Shown: positions 28,747-39,113 of the stretch, piece after piece
How positions within the stretch are numbered: the stretch's first letter is position 1
Layout of the letters: each line of letters opens with the position of its first letter
Origin: Variovorax paradoxus
GTDB lineage: Bacteria; Pseudomonadota; Gammaproteobacteria; Burkholderiales; Burkholderiaceae_C
Direction of reading: 5' to 3'
NCBI RefSeq assembly: GCF_018614875.1
Contig: NZ_JAGGNW010000011.1
Location: 372,001-436,000, forward strand
Length of the DNA stretch: 64,000 nt
The notes under the pieces: generated by a model
The model's input: only the letters and a program-made list of their open reading frames with translations
Told to the model about the DNA's origin: nothing
Database searches by the model: none
Translations under genes and position numbers: made by a program

Positions 28747-30603
28747 TCAGAGGGATTCGAGCTTGCGGCCCGACAACGCGCGCGCAATGCCCGCGTTCAT
28801 GCGCTGGGCGGCGAAGGCCTCGGTGTCGTTGGCCAGCGCCTTGGTGGCGCCTTCGATGGCCGCGGCATCATTGCCTTTGGCGGCTTCGCGCAACTTCGCC
28901 ATCGAGGCATCGATGACTGCGCGCTCTTCGTCATTGAGCAAATCGCCGTCGGCGTCGAGCGCGCTCTGCGTGGCAAGCAGCATGCGCTCGGCATCCACAC
29001 GCGCCTCCACCAGCGCACGCGCCTGCATGTCTTGCTGTGCAGTGGAGAAGCTCTCCTGCAGCATGGTTGCGATCTGGTCGTCCGAGAGCCCGTACGAAGG
29101 CTTGACCGTCACGCTGGCTTCCACGCCGCTGCCCTGCTCCTTGGCACTCACGCTCAGCAAGCCATCGGCATCGACGGTGAAGGTCACGCGGATGCGCGCC
29201 GCGCCCGCGACCATGGGCGGGATGCCGCGCAGCGTGAAGCGCGCGAGGCTGCGGCAATCGGCGACGAGGTCGCGCTCGCCCTGCACCACGTGCAATGCAA
29301 GGGCGGTCTGGCCGTCCTGGTAGGTCGTGAAGTCCTGCGCCATCGCGGTGGGAATGGTCTGGTTGCGCGGCACGATGCGCTCGACCAGGCCGCCCATGGT
29401 CTCGATGCCCAGCGACAGCGGGATCACGTCGAGCAGCAGCAGATCGCCCGCGCCGTTGTTGCCGGCCAGCTGGTTGGCCTGGATGGCTGCGCCGAGCGCC
29501 ACGACCTCGTCAGGGTTGAGGTTGACGAGCGGTTCGCGGCCGAAGAATTCCGCAACGGCGCGGCGGACCTGCGGCATGCGGGTGGAGCCGCCCACCAGCA
29601 CGATGCCCTGCAGATCGTCGGGCTTGAGCTTCGCGTCGCGCAAGGCCTTGCGAACCGCTGCGATCGTGCGGTCGGTGAGCGGCTTCGTGGCGGCGTCGAA
29701 ATGCGCGCGCGCCAGGTCGAATCGGACCGCGCCGCCGGCGACGTCGGCGTGGAACGTCACGGAATCGGCATCGGTCAGCGCCTCCTTGGCTGCACGGGCA
29801 GCCACCAGCACGGCGGCCTTGTCGGCGTCGCTGCCCACTTGCAGGCCCGTTTGTGCGAGCACGAAATCGGCGAGCGCGTGGTCGTAGTCGTCGCCGCCGA
29901 GGGCCGAGTCGCCACCCGTGGCAATGACTTCGAATACGCCCTGGGTGAGCCGCAGGATCGAGATGTCGAAGGTGCCGCCCCCGAGGTCGTAGACGGCGTA
30001 GACGCCCTCGCTCCCGTTGTCCAGGCCATAGGCGATGGCCGCGGCCGTGGGCTCGCTGATCAGGCGCAGCACGTTGAGGCCCGCAAGCTGCGCGGCGTCC
30101 TTGGTGGCTTGGCGCTGGCCTTCGTCGAAGTAGGCCGGCACGGTGATGACGGCGCCGTAGAGCTCGTCGTCGAAGGTGTCTTCGGCGCGGTAGCGCAAGG
30201 TGGCCAGGATCTCGGCGCTGATCTCCACCGGCGACTTGATGCCGGCGGCCGTCTGCACCTTGACCATGCCGCCCTCGTCCACCAGGCGGTAGGACATCGA
30301 TTCGCGATTGGCGATGTCGGCCAGCCCGCGGCCCATGAGCCGCTTGACCGAGGTGATGGTGTTCGCGGCATCCTGCGCACGCGCGGCAAGCGCATCGAAA
30401 CCGATCTGGCGCCGCTCCTTGTCGAGATAGCGCACGGCGGAAGGCAGGATCACGCGGCCCTGGTCGTCGGGCAGGCATTCGGCCACGCCATTGCGCACCG
30501 CGGCCACCAGCGAATGGGTGGTGCCGAGATCGATGCCCACGGCGACGCGGCGCTGATGCGGGTCGGGCGCCTGGCCGGGTTCTGAAATCTGAAGAAGAGC
30601 CAT
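28747..30603 (-). CDS. hscA: Hsp70-type chaperone for Fe-S cluster transfer
   Basis: A 618-residue specialised Hsp70 that, with HscB, releases the cluster from IscU by binding its LPPVK motif. The ATPase domain has [31 protein letters not shown] and [14 protein letters not shown]. The substrate-binding domain follows from about residue 390 ([18 protein letters not shown]). It starts [19 protein letters not shown] at 30603, 4 bases after hscB. Codons upstream of this Met are not HscA-like. Confidence 0.97.
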   Translation of the reverse strand: MALLQISEPGQAPDPHQRRVAVGIDLGTTHSLVAAVRNGVAECLPDDQGRVILPSAVRYLDKERRQIGFDALAARAQDAANTITSVKRLMGRGLADIANRESMSYRLVDEGGMVKVQTAAGIKSPVEISAEILATLRYRAEDTFDDELYGAVITVPAYFDEGQRQATKDAAQLAGLNVLRLISEPTAAAIAYGLDNGSEGVYAVYDLGGGTFDISILRLTQGVFEVIATGGDSALGGDDYDHALADFVLAQTGLQVGSDADKAAVLVAARAAKEALTDADSVTFHADVAGGAVRFDLARAHFDAATKPLTDRTIAAVRKALRDAKLKPDDLQGIVLVGGSTRMPQVRRAVAEFFGREPLVNLNPDEVVALGAAIQANQLAGNNGAGDLLLLDVIPLSLGIETMGGLVERIVPRNQTIPTAMAQDFTTYQDGQTALALHVVQGERDLVADCRSLARFTLRGIPPMVAGAARIRVTFTVDADGLLSVSAKEQGSGVEASVTVKPSYGLSDDQIATMLQESFSTAQQDMQARALVEARVDAERMLLATQSALDADGDLLNDEERAVIDASMAKLREAAKGNDAAAIEGATKALANDTEAFAAQRMNAGIARALSGRKLESL

Positions 30604-30607
30604 GCCT

Positions 30608-31126
30608 CTATTGTCCCAACTGATCGAATTTGGCTTCGACGTCCTGTCCGAAGCGCTCAATGAACATGAGGGCTCTCACCTGCTGTGCGGCGGCCGGGTA
30701 GTCGCCTTTCTCGTCGATCAGCCAGTCGAGCGACGAGAGTGCGCGTGCGCGGCCGGCCTCGACCTCCGCCTGGAGCTTTTCGAGCGAAGCGGGGTCCTCG
30801 ACATCGTCCAGCGCCTCGCGCCATTCCATCTGCTGCATCAGGAAATCGGGCGGCATGGCGGTGTTGTTCTCGGCATTCAGCGGCGCCCCATGGAGTTCGC
30901 AGATGTAGCTGGCCCGCCGGATCGGGTCCTTGAGCCGCTGGTAGGCCTCGTTGATGCGCACCGACCATTGCATGGCCACGCGCTGCGCCGCGGCGCCCTG
31001 CGCGGCAAAGCGGTCCGGATGCGCTTCGCGCTGCAGCTCTTTCCAGCGGGCGTCGAGCGCGGCGCGGTCCTGCGCGAAGGTCGCGGGGACGGCGAACAGT
31101 TGAAAGTCGGTGTCGTTCAGGTTCAT
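30608..31126 (-). CDS. hscB: J-domain co-chaperone HscB
   Basis: A 172-residue co-chaperone that delivers IscU to HscA. The J-domain is at the N-terminus with the HPD motif in [11 protein letters not shown], and [20 protein letters not shown] follows. The C-terminal domain is helical. The start at 31126 ([20 protein letters not shown]) is where the conserved N-terminus begins. A terminator and a repeat-like stretch separate it from iscA, so hscB may have its own promoter. Confidence 0.95.
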   Translation of the reverse strand: MNLNDTDFQLFAVPATFAQDRAALDARWKELQREAHPDRFAAQGAAAQRVAMQWSVRINEAYQRLKDPIRRASYICELHGAPLNAENNTAMPPDFLMQQMEWREALDDVEDPASLEKLQAEVEAGRARALSSLDWLIDEKGDYPAAAQQVRALMFIERFGQDVEAKFDQLGQ

Positions 31127-31213
31127 CAGACTGCCTGCCGGGCCGCCCCAAAGGCGGTCTGCGCCCCCTCGGGAGGCAGTGAGGACACAAGGTGCCGAAC
31201 GTGGGGGCTCATA
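31127..31213. repeat. Repeat-like palindromic stretch between iscA and hscB
   Basis: The interval contains the 5-bp hairpin CCGCC-CCAAA-GGCGG at 31143-31157, then a C-rich/G-rich arm pair (GCCCCC near 31163 and GGGGGC near 31203). On the minus strand it reads as a run of codons (SLPPEGAQTAFGAARQAV) that, from memory, recurs in Comamonadaceae intergenic spacers. I read it as a dispersed repeat, not a gene. Confidence 0.4.
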
Positions 31214-31220
31214 TGGATCA

Positions 31221-31253
31221 AGAAAAAACCGCCAGCACATGACATGGTGGCGG
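31221..31253 (-). terminator. Putative intrinsic terminator after iscA
   Basis: On the minus strand CCGCCA at 31253-31248 pairs with TGGCGG at 31234-31229, with an inner CAT/ATG pair in the loop, and a run of six T follows. It would end part of the iscRSUA transcript before hscB. Confidence 0.65.
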
Positions 31254-31279
31254 CTGGGGTCGCGGTCAGCGACGGCGCA

Positions 31280-31603
31280 TCAGATGCGAAAGCTTTCCCC
31301 GCAGCCGCAACGGTCGCGTTCGTTGGGGTTGATGAACTTGAAGCCTTCGTTCAGGCCTTCGCGCACGAAGTCGAGCTGCGTGCCGTCGATGTAGGCCAGG
31401 CTCTTGGGATCGACCAGCACCTTCACGCCGTGGTCTTCGAACACCACGTCTTCAGGCGCGAATTCGTCCACGTACTCGAGCTTGTAGGCCAGGCCGGAGC
31501 AGCCGGTGGTCTTCACGCCCAGCCGCACGCCCACGCCTTTGCCCCGTTTGCCGAGGTAGCGGGTGACGTGGCGCGCAGCGGCTTCGGTCAGCGTAACGGC
31601 CAT
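31280..31603 (-). CDS. iscA: A-type Fe-S cluster carrier IscA
   Basis: A 107-residue A-type carrier that passes clusters to apoproteins. The three conserved cysteines are in [10 protein letters not shown] and the C-terminal pair CGCGESF. It lies one base after iscU in an iscR-S-U-A order, which favours IscA over ErpA. A terminator follows. Confidence 0.95.
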   Translation of the reverse strand: MAVTLTEAAARHVTRYLGKRGKGVGVRLGVKTTGCSGLAYKLEYVDEFAPEDVVFEDHGVKVLVDPKSLAYIDGTQLDFVREGLNEGFKFINPNERDRCGCGESFRI

Positions 31604-31604
31604 G

Positions 31605-32024
31605 TCAGTGGACTGCCGATGACTCGGCTTCGGCCGCCTTGGCGCCGTGCTTGGCCTTGTAGTCGTTCACGGCGGCCTTGATGGCGTCTTCGGCCAGGAT
31701 GGAGCAGTGGATCTTGACCGGCGGCAGGGCCAGTTCTTCGGCGATCTGGGCGTTCTTGAGCGCCGCGGCTTCGTCGAGCGTCTTGCCCTTGACCCATTCG
31801 GTCACGAGCGAGGACGAGGCAATGGCCGAACCGCAGCCGTAGGTCTTGAAGCGCGCGTCTTCGATCACCCCGGTTTCCGGGTTGACCTTGATCTGCAGCT
31901 TCATGACGTCGCCGCAGGCCGGCGCGCCGACCATGCCGGTGCCGATCGAATCGTCGCCCTTTTCGAAGGAGCCGACGTTGCGGGGATTTTCGTAGTGGTC
32001 GATGACCTTGGATGAATATGCCAT
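31605..32024 (-). CDS. iscU: Fe-S cluster scaffold IscU
   Basis: A 139-residue scaffold on which [2Fe-2S] clusters are built from IscS sulfur. Ligand cysteines are in [23 protein letters not shown] and [12 protein letters not shown]. The LPPVK motif recognised by HscA sits just before the third cysteine. The C-terminus is slightly extended ([15 protein letters not shown]). Confidence 0.97.
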   Translation of the reverse strand: MAYSSKVIDHYENPRNVGSFEKGDDSIGTGMVGAPACGDVMKLQIKVNPETGVIEDARFKTYGCGSAIASSSLVTEWVKGKTLDEAAALKNAQIAEELALPPVKIHCSILAEDAIKAAVNDYKAKHGAKAAEAESSAVH

Positions 32025-32051
32025 GGTGTACCTCTCAAACTTTGTTCAATG

Positions 32052-33272
32052 TCAGTGGGCCGACCACTGGATCGTGCTGATGTCGACGCCGTCCTGGAAC
32101 ATCTCCCACAGGGGGCTCAGCTCGCGCAGCTTGGCAACGTTGTGCTTGATGGTCGAAATGGCGTAGTCGATTTCTTCCTCGGTCGTGAAGCGGCCGATGG
32201 TCATGCGCAGGCTGCTGTGGGCCAGTTCGTCGCTGCGGCCCAGTGCGCGCAGCACGTAGCTGGGCTCGAGGCTGGCCGAGGTGCAGGCCGAACCCGACGA
32301 CACCGCCAGGCCCTTGATGCCCATGATCAGCGACTCGCCTTCGACGTAGTTGAAGCTCATGTTCAGGTTGTGCGGCACACGCTGTTCGAGGTCGCCGTTG
32401 ATGAACACCTGCTCGACATTCTTCAGCCCGTCGAGCAGACGCTTCTGCAGACGACGTGCATGGGCGATGTCGTCCTTCATCTCGAGCTTGGCGATGCGAT
32501 AGGCCTCCCCCATGCCTACGATCTGGTGCGTAGGCAAGGTACCCGAACGCATGCCGCGCTCGTGGCCGCCGCCGTGCATCTGCGCCTCGAGCCGCACGCG
32601 CGGCTTGCGACGCACGTACAGCGCGCCGATGCCCTTCGGGCCGTAGGTCTTGTGCGAAGCCAGGCTCATCAGGTCGATGGGCAGCTTCGTGATATCGATG
32701 TCGACCTTGCCGGTGGCCTGGGCCGAATCGACGTGGAAGATCACGCCCTTTTCGCGGCAGGCATTGCCCAGTGCGACCACGTCCTGGATCACGCCGATTT
32801 CGTTGTTCACGAACAGCACGCTGGCCAGGATGGTGTCGGGACGAATAGCCGCCTTGAATTTTTCGAGGTCGACGAGGCCGTTTTCCTCGACGTCGAGGTA
32901 GGTGACCTCGAAGCCCTGGCGCTCGAGTTCGCGCATGGTGTCGAGCACGGCCTTGTGCTCGGTCTTCAGCGTGATCAGGTGCTTGCCCTTGCCCTTGTAG
33001 AACTGGGCCGCGCCCTTGATCGCGAGGTTGATCGACTCGGTCGCACCAGAGGTCCACACGATTTCGCGAGGATCGGCATTGATCAGCTCGGCCACCTGGC
33101 CGCGCGCCTTCTCGACCGCCTCCTCAGCCTCCCAGCCCCAGGCATGGCTGCGCGACGCCGGGTTGCCGAAATGCTCGCGCAACCAGGGAATCATGGCATC
33201 GACCACGCGCGGGTCGACCGGCGTGGTGGCGCCGTAATCGAGATAGATCGGGAAATGAGGAGTGACGTCCAT
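32052..33272 (-). CDS. iscS: Cysteine desulfurase IscS
   Basis: A 406-residue PLP enzyme that takes sulfur from cysteine and passes it to IscU. The N-terminus is [20 protein letters not shown]. The PLP lysine is in [20 protein letters not shown], and the active-site cysteine loop is [20 protein letters not shown]. The C-terminus [20 protein letters not shown] is typical of IscS and is needed for IscU binding. The start at 33272 begins the conserved region. It lies 76 bases after iscR. Confidence 0.97.
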   Translation of the reverse strand: MDVTPHFPIYLDYGATTPVDPRVVDAMIPWLREHFGNPASRSHAWGWEAEEAVEKARGQVAELINADPREIVWTSGATESINLAIKGAAQFYKGKGKHLITLKTEHKAVLDTMRELERQGFEVTYLDVEENGLVDLEKFKAAIRPDTILASVLFVNNEIGVIQDVVALGNACREKGVIFHVDSAQATGKVDIDITKLPIDLMSLASHKTYGPKGIGALYVRRKPRVRLEAQMHGGGHERGMRSGTLPTHQIVGMGEAYRIAKLEMKDDIAHARRLQKRLLDGLKNVEQVFINGDLEQRVPHNLNMSFNYVEGESLIMGIKGLAVSSGSACTSASLEPSYVLRALGRSDELAHSSLRMTIGRFTTEEEIDYAISTIKHNVAKLRELSPLWEMFQDGVDISTIQWSAH

Positions 33273-33348
33273 GGCTGGCTCGGGCTGGCGTGGGGTTGTT
33301 TCTTTGATCTGGGCTTCTCGTGGCAGCGCCCGAGGGCGCTCCACGGCT

Positions 33349-33885
33349 TCAGGACTTGGCGAAGACGTTGCCGAGGGCGAACACCGAATTCGGCGCGTTC
33401 ACGCGGATCGGCTTGACCACCGGCTGCGCGGAAATGGCGCGCTTGACGACCGGCTTGTTCTCGATCTGCACGCCCTTGGCGATCTGGTCGTCGACCAGCT
33501 TCTGCAGCGTGACGGAATCGAGGAACTCGACCATGCGCTGGTTCAGCGAGGCCCAGAGTTCGTGCGTCATGCAGCGGCCGGCTTCGCCGAGGCAGTTTTC
33601 CTTGCCGCCGCACTGCGTGGCATCGATGGGCTCATCGACGGAAACAATGATGTCTGCGACGGTGATATCCGCAGCCTTGCGGCCGAGGCTGTAGCCGCCG
33701 CCGGGGCCGCGGGTCGACTCGACCAGCTCGTGGCGGCGCAGCTTGCCGAACAGCTGTTCGAGGTACGACAATGAAATCTGCTGCCGCTGGCTGATCGCAG
33801 CCAGCGTGACCGGACCGGTGTTCTGACGCAACGCCAGATCGATCATTGCTGTGACCGCAAAACGGCCTTTGGTAGTGAGACGCAT
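33349..33885 (-). CDS. iscR: Rrf2-family Fe-S sensing repressor IscR
   Basis: A 178-residue regulator of the isc genes. The N-terminal winged helix starts [20 protein letters not shown]. The [2Fe-2S] cysteines are in [17 protein letters not shown], the expected C-x5-C-x5-C spacing. The start at 33885 has AAGGAG upstream; a Met 15 bases further up lacks it. A tail of about 30 residues ([20 protein letters not shown]) follows the conserved domain. Confidence 0.96.
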   Translation of the reverse strand: MRLTTKGRFAVTAMIDLALRQNTGPVTLAAISQRQQISLSYLEQLFGKLRRHELVESTRGPGGGYSLGRKAADITVADIIVSVDEPIDATQCGGKENCLGEAGRCMTHELWASLNQRMVEFLDSVTLQKLVDDQIAKGVQIENKPVVKRAISAQPVVKPIRVNAPNSVFALGNVFAKS

Positions 33886-34029
33886 CGCAAGCTCCTTCAA
33901 GTGCTTACCGTTGAAATGACACCGTGGCCCTGGACCGCGGTGACTTCGTCTCCGCCCTCCCCGACCCCTGACGCTGGTGAACCAGCCGGTGGGATCGGTT
34001 CTTCATCGCGAAGTTCTTTTTTGTTGTTG

Positions 34030-34054
34030 TTGAGTATTTTGCTCAAGTATAGCA
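34030..34054 (-). promoter_or_regulatory. iscR promoter with probable IscR operator
   Basis: On the minus strand TGCTATACT is an extended -10 element (34054-34046). It is followed at once by the inverted repeat TTGAG-N7-CTCAA (34046-34030), which would sit over the start of transcription. The position fits autoregulation by IscR; no binding evidence is available here. Confidence 0.5.
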
Positions 34055-34120
34055 GAAGGCCCTGGAGTCTGCTCGGGTAAACCCCCGGCGGAAACCGCTT
34101 GAAGAAACCGGAGCCCCGGC

Positions 34121-36238
34121 CTAGGACGGCAGGATCGCGATATTGTCCCCGCCGGCGGCGCCAAAAGCCTGCTCCCGCAGCAGCGCCAACTGGTCGCGCA
34201 CCCGTGCCGCTTTCTCGAATTCGAGGTTGCGGGCGTGCTCGAGCATGAGCTTTTCGAGCCGCTTGATCTCCCGTGCGATGTCTTTCTCGCTCATGTCCTC
34301 GACCTTGGCGCGTTCCAGGTCGAGCTTGGCCATTTCCTTGCCGGTCTTTTCGCTGTAGACGCCGTCGATCAGGTCGCGCACCTGCTTGACGATGCTGCGC
34401 GGGGTGATGCCATTGGCCTCGTTGTGGGCGATCTGCCGGGCGCGGCGGCGCTCGGTCTCGCCGATGGCCTTCTTCATCGACTCGGTCATCCGGTCGGCAT
34501 AGAGGATGGCCTTGCCGTTCAGGTTGCGCGCCGCGCGCCCGATGGTCTGGATCAGGGAACGCTCGGCACGCAGGAAACCTTCCTTGTCGGCATCGAGGAT
34601 GGCCACCAGCGACACCTCGGGAATGTCCAGGCCTTCGCGCAGCAGGTTGATGCCCACCAGCACGTCGAAGCTGCCCAGCCGCAGGTCTCGCAAAATTTCC
34701 ACCCGCTCCACCGTGTCGACGTCGCTGTGCAGGTAGCGCACCTTCACGCCGTTGTCGCCCAGGTAGTCGGTCAGCTGCTCGGCCATGCGCTTGGTCAGCG
34801 TGGTGATCAGCACGCGCTCGTTCTTCTCGACGCGGATGCGGATCTCGCCCAGCACGTCGTCGACCTGGTGCGTTGCGGGGCGCACCTCGACCTCGGGGTC
34901 GATCAGGCCGGTGGGCCGGACCAGCTGCTCGACCACGTTGCCGGCATGGTCCTTCTCATACTGCGCTGGCGTGGCCGAAACGAAGATGCACTGGCGCATG
35001 CGGGTCTCGAACTCCTCCAGCTTGAGCGGCCGGTTGTCCAGCGCGCTGGGCAGGCGAAAGCCGTACTCGACCAGCGTGGTCTTGCGCGCCCGGTCGCCGT
35101 TGTACATGCCGCCGAGCTGGCCGACCATCTGGTGGCTCTCGTCGAGGAACATCAGCGCGTCCTTCGGCAGATAGTCGGTCAGCGTGGCCGGCGGTTCGCC
35201 CGGGGCGGCGCCCGAGAGATGGCGCGTGTAGTTCTCGATGCCCTTGCAGTGGCCGATCTCGGCCAGCATCTCCAGGTCGAACCGGGTGCGCTGTTCCAGG
35301 CGCTGAGCCTCGACCAGCTTGCCTTGCGAAACGAACTCCTTGAGCCGTTCGGCCAGCTCGATCTTGATGGTTTCGACCGCGCCCAGCACCTTGTCGCGCG
35401 GGGTCACATAGTGGCTCGACGGATACACCGTGAAACGCGGAATCTTCTGGCGGATGCGACCCGTGAGCGGGTCGAACAGCTGCAGCGACTCGATCTCGTC
35501 GTCGAACAGCTCGATGCGGATGGCCAGTTCGCTGTGCTCGGCCGGAAACACGTCGATGGTGTCGCCGCGCACGCGAAAGGTGCCGCGGGAAAAGTCCTGC
35601 TCGTTGCGGGTGTACTGCATGCGGATCAGCCGCCCGATCACGTCGCGCTGGCCGATCGTGTCGCCAACCCGCATGATGAAACGCATCTGTGTGTAATCCT
35701 CGGGCGTGCCGATGCCGTAGATGGCACTCACCGTGGCCACGATGACCGTGTCGCGCCGCTCCAGCACGCTCTTGGTGGCCGACAGCCGCATCTGCTCGAT
35801 GTGTTCGTTGATCGACGAGTCCTTCTCGATGAACAGGTCGCGCTGGGGTACGTAGGCCTCGGGCTGGTAATAGTCGTAATAGCTCACGAAGTACTCGACC
35901 GCGTTCTTCGGGAAGAACTCGCGGAACTCGCTGTAGAGCTGCGCCGCCAGCGTCTTGTTGGGCGCAAACACGATGGCCGGGCGCCCCAGCCGCGCGATCA
36001 CGTTGGCCATGGTGAAAGTCTTGCCGGAGCCCGTGACGCCCAGCAGCGTCTGGAACACCTCGCCGTCGATCACGCCCTCGACCAGCCCTTCGATGGCCTT
36101 CGGCTGGTCGCCGGCCGGCGGATAGGGCTGGAAAAGTTCGAAAGGCGAACCGGGATATTTGATGAATTCGCCCTGCTTCGCCGGACCGATCGGGTCCAGT
36201 TTCTTCAGGTCTGCTATGGCTTCGTTGTTCTCTGGCAT
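34121..36238 (-). CDS. uvrB: Excinuclease ABC subunit B
   Basis: A 705-residue DNA-repair helicase that, with UvrA and UvrC, finds and excises damage. The Walker A motif is [20 protein letters not shown]. It has the beta-hairpin region [15 protein letters not shown], the DEAD-like LMFLDESH, helicase motif [20 protein letters not shown], and the C-terminal UVR domain ([24 protein letters not shown]). The start at 36238 ([20 protein letters not shown]) precedes the conserved region; the frame runs on upstream but is not UvrB. No LexA box is clear. Confidence 0.96.
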   Translation of the reverse strand: MPENNEAIADLKKLDPIGPAKQGEFIKYPGSPFELFQPYPPAGDQPKAIEGLVEGVIDGEVFQTLLGVTGSGKTFTMANVIARLGRPAIVFAPNKTLAAQLYSEFREFFPKNAVEYFVSYYDYYQPEAYVPQRDLFIEKDSSINEHIEQMRLSATKSVLERRDTVIVATVSAIYGIGTPEDYTQMRFIMRVGDTIGQRDVIGRLIRMQYTRNEQDFSRGTFRVRGDTIDVFPAEHSELAIRIELFDDEIESLQLFDPLTGRIRQKIPRFTVYPSSHYVTPRDKVLGAVETIKIELAERLKEFVSQGKLVEAQRLEQRTRFDLEMLAEIGHCKGIENYTRHLSGAAPGEPPATLTDYLPKDALMFLDESHQMVGQLGGMYNGDRARKTTLVEYGFRLPSALDNRPLKLEEFETRMRQCIFVSATPAQYEKDHAGNVVEQLVRPTGLIDPEVEVRPATHQVDDVLGEIRIRVEKNERVLITTLTKRMAEQLTDYLGDNGVKVRYLHSDVDTVERVEILRDLRLGSFDVLVGINLLREGLDIPEVSLVAILDADKEGFLRAERSLIQTIGRAARNLNGKAILYADRMTESMKKAIGETERRRARQIAHNEANGITPRSIVKQVRDLIDGVYSEKTGKEMAKLDLERAKVEDMSEKDIAREIKRLEKLMLEHARNLEFEKAARVRDQLALLREQAFGAAGGDNIAILPS

Positions 36239-36280
36239 GGCTGTTCCCGACAGGTGGCGGTAGCGCCGGTAAAATTCAAG

Positions 36281-36313
36281 GCAACCGGAAAGCATATAGC
36301 TTCCTCCGGTTGC
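36281..36313. promoter_or_regulatory. Inverted repeat in the uvrB / aminotransferase promoter
   Basis: A perfect 9-bp inverted repeat GCAACCGGA / TCCGGTTGC with a 15-base spacer containing CATATAGC. It lies 30 bases before the aminotransferase start and 43 before uvrB. It could be an operator or a cruciform; the binder is unknown. Confidence 0.4.
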
Positions 36314-36343
36314 AGCGAAGCTTTCATCCCAAAGGACCTTTCC

Positions 36344-37540
36344 ATGTCTATGTTCACCGCGGTCGAAATGGCACCGCGCGACCCGATCCTCGGCCTCAAC
36401 GAGCAGTTTGCAGCCGATACCAACCCCAACAAGGTCAACCTCGGCGTCGGCGTCTATTACGACGACAACGGCAAGCTGCCGCTGCTCCAGTGCGTGCAAG
36501 CCGCCGAACAGAACATGATGAAGGCACCGACCGCGCGCGGCTACCTGCCGATCGACGGCATCGTGGCGTACGACAACGCGGTCAAGGCCCTGGTCTTCGG
36601 TGCCGACAGCGAGCCCGTGCAATCGGGCCGCGTGGCCACCATCCAGGCCATCGGCGGCACCGGCGGCCTCAAGGTCGGCGCCGACTTCCTCAAGAAGCTC
36701 GACCCCAAGGCCAAGGTGTTGATCAGCGACCCGAGCTGGGAAAACCACCGCGCGCTGTTCACCAACGCGGGCTTCGAAGTCGAAAGCTACCCGTACTACG
36801 ACGCAGCCACGCGCGGCATCAACTTCGACGGCATGCTGGCCGCCCTGAACGCAGCGCCGGCCGGCACCATCGTCGTGCTGCACGCCTGCTGCCACAACCC
36901 GACCGGCTACGACATCACGTCGGAGCAATGGGACCAGGTGGTTGCCACGGTCAAGGCCAAGGGCCTGGTGCCCTTCCTCGACATGGCCTACCAGGGTTTC
37001 GGCTACGGCCTGAAGGAAGACGGCGCCGCCGTGGCCAAGTTCGTCGATGCCGGCCTGACCTTCTTCGTCTCGACCTCGTTCTCGAAGAGTTTCAGCCTGT
37101 ACGGCGAACGCGTGGGCGCCCTCTCGGTGCTGTGCGAGAACAAGGAAGAAGCCGGCCGCGTGCTGTCGCAGCTCAAGATCGCGATCCGCACCAACTACAG
37201 CAACCCGCCGATCCACGGCGGCGCCGTGGTGGCCGCGGTGCTCGGCGATGCCGAACTGCGCGCCGTGTGGGAAAAGGAACTGGGCGAGATGCGCGTGCGC
37301 ATCAAGGCCATGCGCCAGAAGCTGGTCGACGGCCTCAAGGCCGCCGGCGTGAAGGAAGACATGAGCTTCATCACCACGCAGATCGGCATGTTCAGCTACT
37401 CGGGCCTCAGCAAGGACCAGATGGTGCGCCTGCGCAACGAGTTCGGCGTGTACGGCACCGACACCGGCCGCATGTGCGTGGCCGCGCTCAACAGCAAGAA
37501 CATCGACTACGTCTGCGCGTCGATCGCCAAGGTCATCTAG
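36344..37540 (+). CDS. Aspartate/aromatic amino acid aminotransferase
   Basis: A 398-residue PLP enzyme of the class I aminotransferases (AspC/TyrB type). The PLP lysine is in [36 protein letters not shown] and the C-terminal [17 protein letters not shown] support the fold. The start at 36344 has AAAGGA upstream. Substrate choice between aspartate and aromatic amino acids cannot be fixed from sequence. It is divergent from uvrB, and a strong hairpin follows it. Confidence 0.93.
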   Translation: MSMFTAVEMAPRDPILGLNEQFAADTNPNKVNLGVGVYYDDNGKLPLLQCVQAAEQNMMKAPTARGYLPIDGIVAYDNAVKALVFGADSEPVQSGRVATIQAIGGTGGLKVGADFLKKLDPKAKVLISDPSWENHRALFTNAGFEVESYPYYDAATRGINFDGMLAALNAAPAGTIVVLHACCHNPTGYDITSEQWDQVVATVKAKGLVPFLDMAYQGFGYGLKEDGAAVAKFVDAGLTFFVSTSFSKSFSLYGERVGALSVLCENKEEAGRVLSQLKIAIRTNYSNPPIHGGAVVAAVLGDAELRAVWEKELGEMRVRIKAMRQKLVDGLKAAGVKEDMSFITTQIGMFSYSGLSKDQMVRLRNEFGVYGTDTGRMCVAALNSKNIDYVCASIAKVI

Positions 37541-37551
37541 CCGTCAGCAAG

Positions 37552-37587
37552 ATGTGAGGGAATCCATCGTTAACGATTCCTTCACAT
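37552..37587 (+). terminator. Hairpin after the aminotransferase gene
   Basis: A 13-bp stem (ATGTGAGGGAATC / GATTCCTTCACAT, one G-T pair) with a 10-base loop, followed by a weak TTCTT. It is likely the transcript end, though the T-run is short. Confidence 0.6.
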
Positions 37588-37661
37588 TCTTGGCGAAAAA
37601 CGCCCTTTGTGGCGAGGTCGATGTAGGGGTTGCGCCCCCTGCATTGCGGCGAATGCGCTGA

Positions 37662-37676
37662 TATATTGCACTGCAA
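37662..37676 (+). promoter_or_regulatory. -10-like TATATT and palindrome before phaZ
   Basis: TATATT at 37662-37667 overlaps the perfect palindrome TTGCACTGCAA at 37666-37676, 22 bases before the phaZ start. TGCA-rich palindromes are used by the PHA regulator PhaR in some bacteria; the link here is inference. Confidence 0.35.
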
Positions 37677-37697
37677 CATTCCACTCCAAGACCAGCG

Positions 37698-39113
37698 ATG
37701 CTCTATCAACTCTACGAAGCTCAGCGTTCCCTGATGGAACCGTTCTCGGACTTCGCGCAAGCGGCTTCCAAACTCTACGGCCCGGGCGCCGTGTGGGGCC
37801 AGTTGCCCATGGCCCAGCGCATGGCCGCCGGCTATGACCTGCTCTATCGCCTCGGCAAGGACTACGAGAAGCCCGAGTTCAACATCAAGTCCGTCAAGGT
37901 CGACGGCGAAGACGTGGTGATCCAGGAGGCGGTCGAGCTCGACAAGCCCTTCTGCGAGCTGCGCCGCTTCAAGCGCTTCACCGACGAGCCGCACATCCTC
38001 AAGACGCTCAAGAGCCAGCCCGTGGTGCTGATCGTGGCGCCGCTGTCGGGCCACTACGCGACGCTGCTGCGCGACACGGTGCGCACCATGCTGCAGGACC
38101 ACAAGGTCTACATCACCGACTGGAAGAACGCGCGCCTCGTGCCGCTGTCGGAAGGCGAATTCCACCTCGACGACTACATCAACTACGTGCAGGAGTTCAT
38201 CCGCCGCCTGCAGGCCGAGTACGGCAACTGCCACGTGGTGAGCGTATGCCAGCCGACCGTGCCGGTGCTGGCGGCCGTGTCGCTCATGGCGAGCCGCGGC
38301 GAGCAGCTGCCCCTCACCATGACGATGATGGGCGGCCCCATCGACGCGCGCAAGTCGCCCACGGCGGTGAACAATCTCGCGATGAACAAGAGCTTCGAGT
38401 GGTTCGAGAACAACGTGATCTACCGCGTGCCGCAGGGCTTCCCGGGTGAAGGCCGCCGCGTGTACCCGGGCTTCCTGCAGCACACGGGTTTCGTGGCCAT
38501 GAACCCCGACCGCCATGCCTCGAGCCACTACGACTACTTCAAGGACCTGATCAAGGGCGACGACGCCAGTGCCGAGGCCCATCGCAAGTTCTACGACGAG
38601 TACAACGCCGTGCTCGACATGGACGCCGACTACTACCTCGAAACCATCCGCGCCGTGTTCCAGGATTTCGACCTGGTCAACGGCACCTGGGACGTCAAGA
38701 ACCCCGAGGGCGAGTTGGAGCGCGTGCATCCACAGGACATCCATTCCACCGCACTGCTCACGATCGAAGGCGAACTCGACGACATCTCTGGCTCTGGCCA
38801 GACCGAGGCCGCGCACAGCCTGTGCACCGGCGTTGCCGACTCGCAGCGCGAACACTATGAAGTCAAGGGCGCGGGCCACTACGGCATTTTCAGCGGCCGC
38901 CGCTGGCGCGAGCTGGTCTACCCGAAGGTGCTGAGGTTCATCGCGGCCCACGACCAGCCGCAGCGCCGCGCCGATGCGCGCGAAAGCCTGCCGGCCGAAG
39001 ACCGGATCAAGCCGGAGCGGGACACGGCTGCCGTTGCAGCCAACAAGAATGTCGCAGCCAGGAAAGCGGTGGCGGTTGCCGCCGTCAAGAAGCCCGCGGC
39101 ACGCAGGAAGTGA
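37698..39113 (+). CDS. phaZ: Intracellular polyhydroxyalkanoate depolymerase
   Basis: A 471-residue intracellular PHB depolymerase that breaks down storage granules. The family uses a Cys nucleophile in place of Ser; Cys184 in VVSVCQPTVPVL matches Cys183 of the R. eutropha PhaZ1 type. The closing His is in KGAGHYGIFSGRRWRE, and ELDDISGSGQTE fits the catalytic Asp region. A Lys/Ala/Arg-rich tail (VAVAAVKKPAARRK) may help granule or nucleoid contact. The stop overlaps the next gene by GTGA. Confidence 0.93.
   Translation: MLYQLYEAQRSLMEPFSDFAQAASKLYGPGAVWGQLPMAQRMAAGYDLLYRLGKDYEKPEFNIKSVKVDGEDVVIQEAVELDKPFCELRRFKRFTDEPHILKTLKSQPVVLIVAPLSGHYATLLRDTVRTMLQDHKVYITDWKNARLVPLSEGEFHLDDYINYVQEFIRRLQAEYGNCHVVSVCQPTVPVLAAVSLMASRGEQLPLTMTMMGGPIDARKSPTAVNNLAMNKSFEWFENNVIYRVPQGFPGEGRRVYPGFLQHTGFVAMNPDRHASSHYDYFKDLIKGDDASAEAHRKFYDEYNAVLDMDADYYLETIRAVFQDFDLVNGTWDVKNPEGELERVHPQDIHSTALLTIEGELDDISGSGQTEAAHSLCTGVADSQREHYEVKGAGHYGIFSGRRWRELVYPKVLRFIAAHDQPQRRADARESLPAEDRIKPERDTAAVAANKNVAARKAVAVAAVKKPAARRK

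Noticed and set aside
31127..31213. Short open frame between iscA and hscB
   Set aside because: It lacks its own ribosome site and reads through a palindromic repeat into hscB.
36239..36256. LexA box upstream of uvrB (CTGT...ACAG)
   Set aside because: The spacer is 5 bases instead of the 8 needed for CTGT-N8-ACAG.
36239..37216. N-terminal extension of about 325 residues on uvrB
   Set aside because: It lies opposite the aminotransferase gene; UvrB homology begins just after the Met at 36238.
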